This document shows positions 8,079-15,320 of a DNA stretch of 49,638 bases, piece by piece (the first letter of the stretch is position 1; each line of letters opens with the position of its first letter). The DNA is taken from assembly GCA_964406795.1 (NCBI GenBank), contig CAYOTA010000013.1:1-49638 (forward strand), given 5' to 3'. Under the pieces are notes generated by a model. The model saw nothing but the letters and a program-made list of their open reading frames with translations, had not been told where the DNA came from and did not search any database. The position numbers and the translations under genes were made by a program. Source of the DNA: JAGORM01 sp964406795 (GTDB lineage: Bacteria; Patescibacteriota; Microgenomatia; Levybacterales; GWA1-39-11).

Positions 8079-8085
8079 ACATAAC

Positions 8086-8265
8086 ATGGCAAAGAAAAAA
8101 ACAGGCGCAGTTATTAAAATTGGACTTACTTGTACCGTGTGTAAAACACGCAATTACATCACAAGCAGAAATAAGCTCAATACTCCTGACAAGTTGAAAT
8201 TAACTAAATATTGCAGAAAATGCCGAAAAGCAGTTGAACACAAAGAGGTAGATAAACTCAAATAA
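8086..8265 (+). CDS. rpmG: 50S ribosomal protein L33
   Basis: A 59-residue protein, the usual length of bacterial L33. It has the two CxxC pairs of the zinc-ribbon form (CTVC and CRKC) and the characteristic order MAKKKTG, CKTRNYITSRNK, LKLTKYCRKCRKAVEHKE. L33 binds near the E-site region of the large subunit. The gene is too short for most ORF callers but is unambiguous. It follows tRNA-Thr by 55 nt and is driven by its own -10 box. A broken second copy of its 3' half lies directly downstream. Confidence 0.95.
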   Translation: MAKKKTGAVIKIGLTCTVCKTRNYITSRNKLNTPDKLKLTKYCRKCRKAVEHKEVDKLK

Positions 8266-8300
8266 GTTGAGCTTGCACTCTTCACTTCGTTCACAATTTA

Positions 8301-8393
8301 AAGCTCAATACTCCTGACAAGTTGAAATTAACTAAATATTGCAGAAAATGCCGAAAAGCAGTCAAACATAAAGAGGTAGATAAATTAAAGTAA
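8301..8393 (+). pseudogene. Truncated tandem copy of the rpmG 3' half
   Basis: Bases 8301-8393 align to rpmG 8173-8265 at a constant 128-nt offset without indels. They encode the L33 C-terminus from KLNTPDKLKLTKY to the stop. There are only a few changes: GTT GAA CAC became GTC AAA CAT (Glu to Lys), and CTC AAA became TTA AAG (silent). The upstream frame contains no ATG, GTG or TTG and meets a stop at 8268-8270, so the copy has no start. The bridging bases 8266-8300 do not match rpmG. It is a 5'-truncated duplicate, and most of its differences are synonymous. Confidence 0.85.
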
Positions 8394-8400
8394 ATTTTAA

Positions 8401-8440
8401 TTTTCCGCGGGAAAAGTTGAAATAAATTTCAACTTTCTTT
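8401..8440 (+). terminator. Two adjacent hairpins after the rpmG copy
   Basis: TTTTCC-GCG-GGAAAA (8401-8415) is a perfect 6-bp stem. It overlaps a longer AT-rich stem of about 11 bp, 8411-8422 with 8427-8437, with loop TAAA. A pyrimidine-rich run follows. The two stems share bases and are mutually exclusive. This may terminate the rpmG transcript. The rest of 8394-8549 shows no gene. Confidence 0.45.
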
Positions 8441-8549
8441 CGTTCACCTTATTCGCTCCAGATAAGCTTAAATAAATTTTCGATAATTCTCTACGTTTCA
8501 TCCACAATCACCCTTGTTTTAAGTCGTGATTTTCTGATTAACTATATAT

Positions 8550-11225
8550 ATGAAGTACTTGTTGGGTATTATTTTTTTCGTGCTATCTATAGCTTTATTT
8601 CCCCAACCTATCCATGCGGCAGATTTATCTACTGCAATGCTGCGCCTCAACAAATTAACCGCAAACACTGCTGTTTCAGGGCTCGCATGTGCTACTCCTG
8701 CCAGCACAGCAACTGAAGCAAGATTGCAAATTATCTTTCCGTCTGATTTTTCTATATCAAATTCGGGATGGTCAGTAAACACCTCTAATATACCATCGGG
8801 AAGTACCGCATGGCCTGGAATTTCCTATAATTCAGCAAGTAGCACAACAGTCACGTTTAACTCGAGTGATTTAACTGCTGGCACAAGATACTGCTTTAAC
8901 TTTACAGCGTCAGGTTCAACAACGGGAACAACAGGACAAAAAACCACAACCATTAGAACGCTAACCTCAGGAAATAGTCCTATTGATACAAAAGAAATTG
9001 GACTAACAATAAGAACATCTGACACGGTAACTGTTAATGCCGAGGTTGCAGCATCTGCATCTGATTTTACATCAACACTCGCTAAAATCTCACCAAGTAC
9101 AAATATATTCCCCCCAAATCAGACCATTGCGTACTCTCTTGAATACGAGTCTCTTTTACCCTACACCACAACGGTAGAAGTTGTAGCCTCCTGGACACAG
9201 GGGACCATTGCGGGATCTGGAACACCATCGCTTGATATTGCAGATTATGTTTTAGGCTCAGCATCTACAGGATATGGAGGGGCAACGCCTGTTGTTGATA
9301 CCATTAATAGAACTATTACCTGGACTGTTCCATCAATGCCCGGAAACACTCCATCAACTGTGACTTTTGAACTTGAAACAACGGAAGCATATACTGGATC
9401 GGAGGCTGTAAACTTTACTGTAAATGGAGTACTAGAAGGACCTGGTACACAAAGCACAACTTCCAACATCACAAGCCAATACCAGTATGATGGCTCTTCT
9501 ACCCCAACTCCTACAAACATACCAGGATCCACGTCCACTCCAGCACCAGGCCGATCCCCCACACTAACCCCAACTCCAGGCTCTACGTCTCCACTCTATC
9601 AGTCCATTGACATTACAAGGCTTACTGCAAATAGTGCCACAATTGAGGTATTCTTATCACAACTATCTCAGTCTACTATTTCCTATGGTGCATCAGTATC
9701 AAAGCTCAACCAATCAATAAAATCAGCAGTTAACTCAACATCGCACACGTTTATTCTTTCTGAACTTATTTCAGATACAACCTATTATTTTAGGGTTGTA
9801 TCAGGTTCATCCACCTCAGATCTCTTTACATTTACTACAGCCGTTACCTCAGATGCGCCATCTGTGGAGCTAAGCTCACTTGTTATTGAAAGTAATAACG
9901 TATTGCTTATTGATCCGCTCACCGCTGAAGAAAAAAATCGTACTGCAGTTGTCCCATCGTCTTCAAATTTTCAGATCAAATTTAAAGTAAATAAGAAGTA
10001 TGAAGTTAAACGAGTACAGACATTTATTCAGGCAAAAAACGTGCTTGGAATTAACACATTTGCTCAAACAGCCCAAGCTGCCGGCTTTAACACAAATATG
10101 ACACCTGTTGGAAATAATGAGTATTCAGGCCGCTTATTTGCGAGTTCAACTCCTGGAATATATCAGCTCTTTGCAAAAATTTATGACACAAATGGAAATA
10201 TTATTGAAGAAAAAATTCTTGATATAAAAATTTCAGACCGAATGAAAGTTCTAAATCCTAGCGGACAACCAATTGAAGGCGCAGAGCTACTATTGTACTA
10301 TCTTGATCCTGTTGAAAAAAGATATTTGATAGTTTCTAGCCAAGCCATCTCAATTCAGAACCCTTCATTTTCAAACTACGAGGGATATTTTAATATTACT
10401 CTCCCCCAAGGAAGCTATAAAGCGCGTATAACAGCCATAGGATATGCTGAAAAAGAAGTGAATTTTACTCTCGGTGTAAAAACAGGGCAAGACTATCCAA
10501 GCGTCACATTAACTCCCACACCTTTTACATTTCTTTCCTTCTTTCAATATTACCTTTACACTTTTACAGATTTTGCTAGTGCTTTTATCTTAACTGTTAT
10601 CCCATTATCTCGCTCTTATAGATTTGTTGATCTCACTGCTTTTTTCATATGCACATCGTTCATACTTCTTACATTTGTTTCATTTATATTTAGAACCAAA
10701 TTCCATCTTGGAACCATTCACCATTTTGTTTTGATGAATCTTCCGTTTATTAAAAACAGAATTAAATCACCCTTGCAAGTGAAGATATTACATGCTGAAA
10801 CGAAAAACTCACTATCTGATGTTATGGTATATATAGAAAATGATAAAAAACAAATTATATTAAGTTCAAAGTCGCAAAAAAATGGAACAGTTTACCTCAT
10901 GCTCCCACCTAATACAGCATTAATTACATTCGTAAAGCAGGGATATGAACCGGTAAGCTTAAGCTTCCTTGATGCAATTGAGACAAAAACGATTGAACTT
11001 AAAACACAGGAAGATTCTATGGGTAATATCACATCAAAAGTGTCTGCTATTTTCCGTTCATTTTTTGCCTTGCTCTTTGAAGTCTGCCTCATGCTCTCAT
11101 TCTTGCTTGAGCTCTTCTTCTTTTTCACATGGAGTCCATTTAAGATTCTGCCGTTTTTTATTTTATCCATTTTAAACTTATGGATTTGGATAACCATAAA
11201 ACGATCTACTCATCAATTTATCTAA
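8550..11225 (+). CDS. Multidomain surface protein with Ig/FnIII-like and carboxypeptidase-regulatory-like domains and C-terminal membrane helices
   Basis: An 891-residue protein. Signal peptide at 1-24 (cleavage near IHAA). Residues about 25-310 are a beta-rich region whose opening (LSTAMLRLNKLTAN) matches the start of the protein at 30081-31196. A Pro-Thr linker (about 320-350) leads to a fibronectin III-like domain (352-430, ending TTYYFRVVSGSSTS). A further sandwich (about 440-560) precedes a carboxypeptidase-regulatory-like domain (564-650, VLNPSGQPIEGAELLLY). Two membrane segments follow (about 655-720), then a second regulatory-like domain (740-820), then two more C-terminal membrane segments (about 839-885). 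The first half is therefore extracellular; the location of the second regulatory-like domain depends on helix count. No enzyme motif was found. An adhesion or surface-structure role is inference. Confidence 0.8.
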   Translation: MKYLLGIIFFVLSIALFPQPIHAADLSTAMLRLNKLTANTAVSGLACATPASTATEARLQIIFPSDFSISNSGWSVNTSNIPSGSTAWPGISYNSASSTTVTFNSSDLTAGTRYCFNFTASGSTTGTTGQKTTTIRTLTSGNSPIDTKEIGLTIRTSDTVTVNAEVAASASDFTSTLAKISPSTNIFPPNQTIAYSLEYESLLPYTTTVEVVASWTQGTIAGSGTPSLDIADYVLGSASTGYGGATPVVDTINRTITWTVPSMPGNTPSTVTFELETTEAYTGSEAVNFTVNGVLEGPGTQSTTSNITSQYQYDGSSTPTPTNIPGSTSTPAPGRSPTLTPTPGSTSPLYQSIDITRLTANSATIEVFLSQLSQSTISYGASVSKLNQSIKSAVNSTSHTFILSELISDTTYYFRVVSGSSTSDLFTFTTAVTSDAPSVELSSLVIESNNVLLIDPLTAEEKNRTAVVPSSSNFQIKFKVNKKYEVKRVQTFIQAKNVLGINTFAQTAQAAGFNTNMTPVGNNEYSGRLFASSTPGIYQLFAKIYDTNGNIIEEKILDIKISDRMKVLNPSGQPIEGAELLLYYLDPVEKRYLIVSSQAISIQNPSFSNYEGYFNITLPQGSYKARITAIGYAEKEVNFTLGVKTGQDYPSVTLTPTPFTFLSFFQYYLYTFTDFASAFILTVIPLSRSYRFVDLTAFFICTSFILLTFVSFIFRTKFHLGTIHHFVLMNLPFIKNRIKSPLQVKILHAETKNSLSDVMVYIENDKKQIILSSKSQKNGTVYLMLPPNTALITFVKQGYEPVSLSFLDAIETKTIELKTQEDSMGNITSKVSAIFRSFFALLFEVCLMLSFLLELFFFFTWSPFKILPFFILSILNLWIWITIKRSTHQFI

Positions 11226-11235
11226 GTTTGTATAT

Positions 11236-11241
11236 TATAAT
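11236..11241 (+). promoter_or_regulatory. -10 box TATAAT, 6 nt before ATG
   Basis: A perfect TATAAT with 6 nt between it and the ATG at 11248. This places the expected start of transcription exactly on the A of the start codon. Confidence 0.65.
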
Positions 11242-11247
11242 AAAGTT

Positions 11248-12312
11248 ATGAAACAACCTGTTAAAAATAAACGAAAGAAAAAAGTAATTAAGCTTTTATT
11301 AATTTTTGTAATTCTTTTTGCGTCCATTATCTTAGGAAGAATTATTTATTTTGAGTCTGTTGAGTATCATCCTCATGTGGTGGGAAGAGTTTTTGGAGTA
11401 GACAGCGTAAAAGTTGGGCTTAAATGGACACATAACGCCCAGTTTGCAGGCCTATATACAGGGATTGATAGCGGTTACTTTAGAAATAGGGATCTAAGTC
11501 TTACGCTTATTGAGCGGGATTTAAATTCAACAAGCGACATCTCGGGAGATGTAAATTCAGAAAAAACAGATTTTGGAATTACTAATTCAATTGATTTGGT
11601 TCAAGGAATAGAACGTGGAGATAAAATAAAAGCAATAGCCGCAATATACCAAAGAACTCCTTCTGCAATCATCTCTTTAACAGAATCAGACATTATCTCT
11701 CCAGCTGACTTTCGTGGGAAAAAGCTAGGAATATCTTCAGCAGATTCTGATTCCATGAAGTTATTTAAAGCACTGCTTAAAAAGTACAATGTGCCTGAAA
11801 ATGAGGTTGAATTTATTGTGGTAGGATCCAACCCTCTAAAACCACTGATAAAAAAAGAGGTAGATGCTGTATCCGCATACAGAACGGAGGTTGGTCGTGC
11901 ACGCATAGATAATAACACTTCAAATTCTTTTAGGATAATGCTACCCGGTGAACACGGCATAGATATATACGGCGATGTTATTATAACCTCTGAAAAAATG
12001 ATTAAAGAAAAACCAGAAGTTGTTCAAAAATTTATTAATGGACTTATTGATGGGTGGGAAAAAGCATATGAAGATCCTGAATTTGCAATAGCTTCCACGC
12101 TAAAACGCTCAAGAGGTATACATGGAAACGAATGGATGGAAAAATATATTCTTACTAGCCTCGAATCTCTAGTTAAGGTTGATGAAAACACTCCTATAGG
12201 AAGCATGACAAAAGAAAAATGGGAAGAAACAATTAATACTTTTTATGAATTTGGAGTAATTGGTACTCAATTGAATGCACGAGACGTTTATACTGATCAA
12301 TTCATTCAATAA
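11248..12312 (+). CDS. Membrane-anchored NMT1/THI5-like substrate-binding protein
   Basis: A 354-residue protein with a very basic N-terminus and one membrane helix (about residues 12-32) in place of a lipobox. Residues about 52-300 match the periplasmic-binding fold of the NMT1/THI5 group: VKVGLKWTHNAQFAGLYTGI, then 'GYFRNRDLSLTLIE', 'TDFGITNSIDLVQG', and 'SPADFRGKKLGISS'. Family members bind pyrimidine precursors of thiamine, taurine or sulfonates and pass them to an ABC permease. No permease or ATPase gene lies in this window, so the partner is unknown and the protein may act as a sensor or scavenger. The start is fixed by the -10 box 6 nt upstream. The next gene begins 39 nt after the stop. 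Confidence 0.8.
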   Translation: MKQPVKNKRKKKVIKLLLIFVILFASIILGRIIYFESVEYHPHVVGRVFGVDSVKVGLKWTHNAQFAGLYTGIDSGYFRNRDLSLTLIERDLNSTSDISGDVNSEKTDFGITNSIDLVQGIERGDKIKAIAAIYQRTPSAIISLTESDIISPADFRGKKLGISSADSDSMKLFKALLKKYNVPENEVEFIVVGSNPLKPLIKKEVDAVSAYRTEVGRARIDNNTSNSFRIMLPGEHGIDIYGDVIITSEKMIKEKPEVVQKFINGLIDGWEKAYEDPEFAIASTLKRSRGIHGNEWMEKYILTSLESLVKVDENTPIGSMTKEKWEETINTFYEFGVIGTQLNARDVYTDQFIQ

Positions 12313-12335
12313 TTGTATTAACTCTTTTCTTCTGC

Positions 12336-12341
12336 TATAGT
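12336..12341 (+). promoter_or_regulatory. Extended -10 box TGC-TATAGT before the DegT-family gene
   Basis: TATAGT preceded by TGC (an extended -10 element) ends 10 nt before ATG 12352. It would overlap the first in-frame TTG at 12343, which supports the ATG as the true start. Confidence 0.5.
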
Positions 12342-12351
12342 TTTGAAGAAA

Positions 12352-13548
12352 ATGAAACCTAAGCTTCCTATAGCCGATTTAAGAATTTCCAAGAAGGCAA
12401 AAGAGTACGTGCGCCAAGTACTAGATTCAAGCAGACTTTCCTATGGTCCCTTTACTAAGAAGTTTGAAGCTAGTTTTGCAAAGATACATAACAGAACATT
12501 TGCAATCTTTACTAATAGTGGCTCTTCAGCTCTTCTCGTTTCCCTCTTGGCGCTTAAAGAACACTACAAGTGGAATGACCACGATGAGGTACTGGTACCG
12601 GCACTCACCTTTATATCATCTGCAAACGTTATCCTCCAGGCAAATCTTGTGCCTGTTTTTGTAGATGTAGAGAAAGATTATTACTGTATTGATCCCAAAA
12701 AAATGGACAAAAAAATTACAAAAAAAACAAAAGCAATTATGCCTGTGCATTTATTTGGTCAAAGCTCAGACATGAATGCTATCTTAAAAATTGCAAAAAA
12801 ACACAAATTAAAAATATTGGAAGACTCATGTGAGACTATGTTTGTTTCTTATGAAAATAAACCAGTGGGCTCTCTTGGAGATATTTCAGTCTATTCTACT
12901 TACACGGCACACATATTAGTAACAGGAGTCGGTGGACTAATTACGACAAACAATATTAAGCTTGCAAAAATTATAAAAAGCCTTATTTTTCATGGAAGAA
13001 ACACGATCTATTTAAGCATTGATGATGATAATACCTCAAACCCTAAGAAGTTAAAAACTATGATCAACAAGCGCTTTGAGTTTAATCGTATCGGATTTTC
13101 TTTTAGATTAACTGAAATGGAAGCGGCTCTCGGTCTTGCTGAGCTTGAGAGAAGAAAACAAACCATTATGATGAAAAAGAGAACTGGAAGCCTACTCGAT
13201 TCTGTTTTTTCAAACTTCCCTCACCAGTTTGTCTTGCCTAAAATTAGACCAAAATCTGAACACATCTATATGTTGTATCCGGTCATTATTAAAAGTAGAA
13301 AAATTAAAAGAAATGACTTACTGCTTCATCTGGAAAAAAACGGCATCGAAACTAGATTATTTTTCCCGCTATTAGGACAGCCTATATATAAAAAGTTATT
13401 TGGTGCCCTAAAGGATGCATTTCCAACAGCAAGCTATCTTACTAAAAATGGTTTTCTTATTGGTGCAAACCCGTACTTTACAGAATTTGATGCATTATAC
13501 TTAAAAAGTGTGCTGAAGAATTATATTGAAAAAAATAACACTATTTAA
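12352..13548 (+). CDS. DegT/DnrJ/EryC1-family PLP-dependent sugar enzyme, catalytic Lys replaced by His
   Basis: A 398-residue protein of normal length for the family. It shows the fold-type I landmarks: TNSGSSALLVSLLAL (phosphate-binding loop), DEVLVPALTFISSANVI, MPVHLFGQ, EDSCE, and the region GDISVYSTYTAHILVTGVGG. In sugar aminotransferases the last region carries the Schiff-base lysine (FSF..K). Here residue 187, at codon 12910-12912, is His. The same swap is known in ColD and the E1-type 3-dehydratases, which remove the C3 hydroxyl from nucleotide sugars. A dehydratase or other non-aminotransferase reaction on an NDP-sugar is therefore more likely than transamination, although substrate and reaction are inference. 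It overlaps the opposing LytR_C gene by 8 bp at the 3' ends. Confidence 0.85.
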   Translation: MKPKLPIADLRISKKAKEYVRQVLDSSRLSYGPFTKKFEASFAKIHNRTFAIFTNSGSSALLVSLLALKEHYKWNDHDEVLVPALTFISSANVILQANLVPVFVDVEKDYYCIDPKKMDKKITKKTKAIMPVHLFGQSSDMNAILKIAKKHKLKILEDSCETMFVSYENKPVGSLGDISVYSTYTAHILVTGVGGLITTNNIKLAKIIKSLIFHGRNTIYLSIDDDNTSNPKKLKTMINKRFEFNRIGFSFRLTEMEAALGLAELERRKQTIMMKKRTGSLLDSVFSNFPHQFVLPKIRPKSEHIYMLYPVIIKSRKIKRNDLLLHLEKNGIETRLFFPLLGQPIYKKLFGALKDAFPTASYLTKNGFLIGANPYFTEFDALYLKSVLKNYIEKNNTI

Positions 13549-14290
13549 AATCTTCACCTAGAATAACTAAAACGTCAACGTTTTGAGGTATTACTTGCCC
13601 GTCAGGTATGGTACCAATTTTCCCACCAATAGTTTTTTGTATTTGAGGCAGTAATTCTTTATTTTTCTTTGTAACATCCACTACAATTGTTTCTTTAAAG
13701 TCATTTGATGCCGCATTATCTCGATCCACTACTTCAACAAGAATATTATTTGCCACCATTCTGTCTTCAGCTGTTTTTGTTAAGCCTGATTTTGAAGTAC
13801 CATTTAACAATACGACTTTTGATTTTTCTACTACTGTTTTACCAGCTGACTGAGTTGCTGTGTCAGATACACCAAGAGTACTGGGAGACACATTGAGACT
13901 GGAAACTTCAATCATCTTATTGTCTTGAGGCCTATAAAGAAATGCTTTTTTTGCTGCATTGTAGATAAGCACCTTATCTCCATTTTCTGCTCGTTTGAAA
14001 AAATCTTGAGTTGTAAGCTTTGTTTTATCAGATACAGTTGCAACAGTCGGAATCTCTCCTTTGGGCAATTCAATAATTTTGCCAACCTGAGTTATTAAAG
14101 TTTTCACTTCATTTTGCAGTGCAGAATTTGGATTTTTTAAAAGTGTTTGCGCATTTTGATACTGCATATAAAAGTAGATTGCAGCACCACTAGCAAGCGC
14201 CGCAACTACAATAACTGCCGAAACCGCTATAATTATCTTCAAAGATGGGGATTTTTTTACTGCTTTTTCTTTTTCAACTTCATTTGACAT
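13541..14290 (-). CDS. Single-pass membrane protein with C-terminal LytR_C domain
   Basis: A 249-residue protein with a basic N-terminus, a membrane helix at about residues 20-42, a middle region with Ala/Gln-rich helix and a short beta domain (60-130), and a C-terminal LytR_C domain (about 155-249; KVVLLNGTSKSGLTKTAEDRM, with VVDVTKKNKELLPQI and VLVILGEDF). LytR_C domains occur at the end of LytR-CpsA-Psr proteins and alone in envelope proteins. The catalytic LCP domain that attaches glycopolymers to the wall is absent here, so the protein is more likely an accessory or binding factor. The gene stands alone on the minus strand, divergent from the serine hydrolase at 14380, with an 89-nt intergenic space. 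Confidence 0.75.
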   Translation of the reverse strand: MSNEVEKEKAVKKSPSLKIIIAVSAVIVVAALASGAAIYFYMQYQNAQTLLKNPNSALQNEVKTLITQVGKIIELPKGEIPTVATVSDKTKLTTQDFFKRAENGDKVLIYNAAKKAFLYRPQDNKMIEVSSLNVSPSTLGVSDTATQSAGKTVVEKSKVVLLNGTSKSGLTKTAEDRMVANNILVEVVDRDNAASNDFKETIVVDVTKKNKELLPQIQKTIGGKIGTIPDGQVIPQNVDVLVILGEDFK

Positions 14291-14379
14291 GTATTAATCT
14301 TAATGATTACAGTTACTTGTTGTCAAGCATGCAGCTCCTATTGAAAACAGAAGAAATTACATATAACATCAGGTAAGAG

Positions 14380-15318
14380 ATGAAAAAGCTACTGGTAGTA
14401 CTTATATCCTGCAGTATGCTTGTAAACATCATACTTGTTGCTTATATTCTCTCCTATCCTAGACCGACGCAGAAATCTGAACTCAATGTAAAACAGGAAA
14501 CCCTAAAATATCTGTCGCAAAGAGTCTTTATTGAAAATCCTAACGACTACGTTATTAACTTCGTACCACTCCGAAAAGAATTAAATGCTTATACAGACAC
14601 GCTTGATACCTCATTTGGTATGTATTTTGAATACCTTCCCACTGGTGTGTCCATAGGCATAAATGAAAAAGAATCATATATACTTGCAAGTCTACTTAAA
14701 GTGCCATTGGCCATGGCAGTCTATAAACAAATAGAGAAAGGGGATTTAAAAAGTGATCAAACACTAGAGGTAAAAAAGGAACATCTTGATCCATATTTTG
14801 GGGAATTATGGAAAGCTGGCCCCGGTCAAACACTAACCACCACACAGGCTCTTCAGGAAACATTAATCAATTCCGATAATACCGCAAAGAATGTGTTGTT
14901 TTCAGCAATACCTGAAGGCTCGCTGGAAAACGTGTTTGACTCACTGGACATACCCAAAGAATTAACAAACAATTCGCCAGTTGTTACCCCTAAAAATTAT
15001 TCTTCTGTCTTAAGAAGTCTCTATCTTTCATCCTACCTCAAGCCTGAAGACTCAAATGAAATATTGTCACTTCTCACACGAACACCATTTAGTGACAAAT
15101 TGGCCGCAGGAGTGCCAAAAGACGTAAAAGTTGCACATAAAATAGGTGTTCATGAGGGAGAAAACAAAGACACATCAATTTTTACTGACTGTGGAATTAT
15201 CTATTATCCTAAAAGACCCTATATACTTTGTATGATGACAAGATCACCGGAAAAAGATACACAAAAGAATATGAAAAACGTATCGAAAATAATATATGAT
15301 TATATCTCCAAACTCTAA
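14380..15318 (+). CDS. Class A beta-lactamase-like serine hydrolase, membrane-anchored
   Basis: A 312-residue protein with an N-terminal signal or anchor helix (about 3-25). It carries the serine-DD-peptidase/beta-lactamase motif set: SLLK with Ser104 and Lys107, SDN at 165-167, and KIG at 254-256 in place of KTG. The spacing (61 and 89 residues) is close to that of class A enzymes. I cannot assign the omega-loop Glu that deacylates beta-lactams, so a peptidoglycan DD-peptidase or esterase role is as likely as resistance. CPR genomes often carry such proteins. AGGTAAGAG precedes the ATG. The next gene starts 2 nt after the stop, so the two are translated from one message. Confidence 0.8.
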   Translation: MKKLLVVLISCSMLVNIILVAYILSYPRPTQKSELNVKQETLKYLSQRVFIENPNDYVINFVPLRKELNAYTDTLDTSFGMYFEYLPTGVSIGINEKESYILASLLKVPLAMAVYKQIEKGDLKSDQTLEVKKEHLDPYFGELWKAGPGQTLTTTQALQETLINSDNTAKNVLFSAIPEGSLENVFDSLDIPKELTNNSPVVTPKNYSSVLRSLYLSSYLKPEDSNEILSLLTRTPFSDKLAAGVPKDVKVAHKIGVHEGENKDTSIFTDCGIIYYPKRPYILCMMTRSPEKDTQKNMKNVSKIIYDYISKL

Positions 15319-15320
15319 TA

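Noticed and set aside
14380..15318. Antibiotic-resistance beta-lactamase
   Set aside because: Ser-x-x-Lys, SDN and KIG are present, but the omega-loop Glu could not be assigned and the T of KTG is replaced. A wall-related hydrolase is as likely, so no resistance claim is made.
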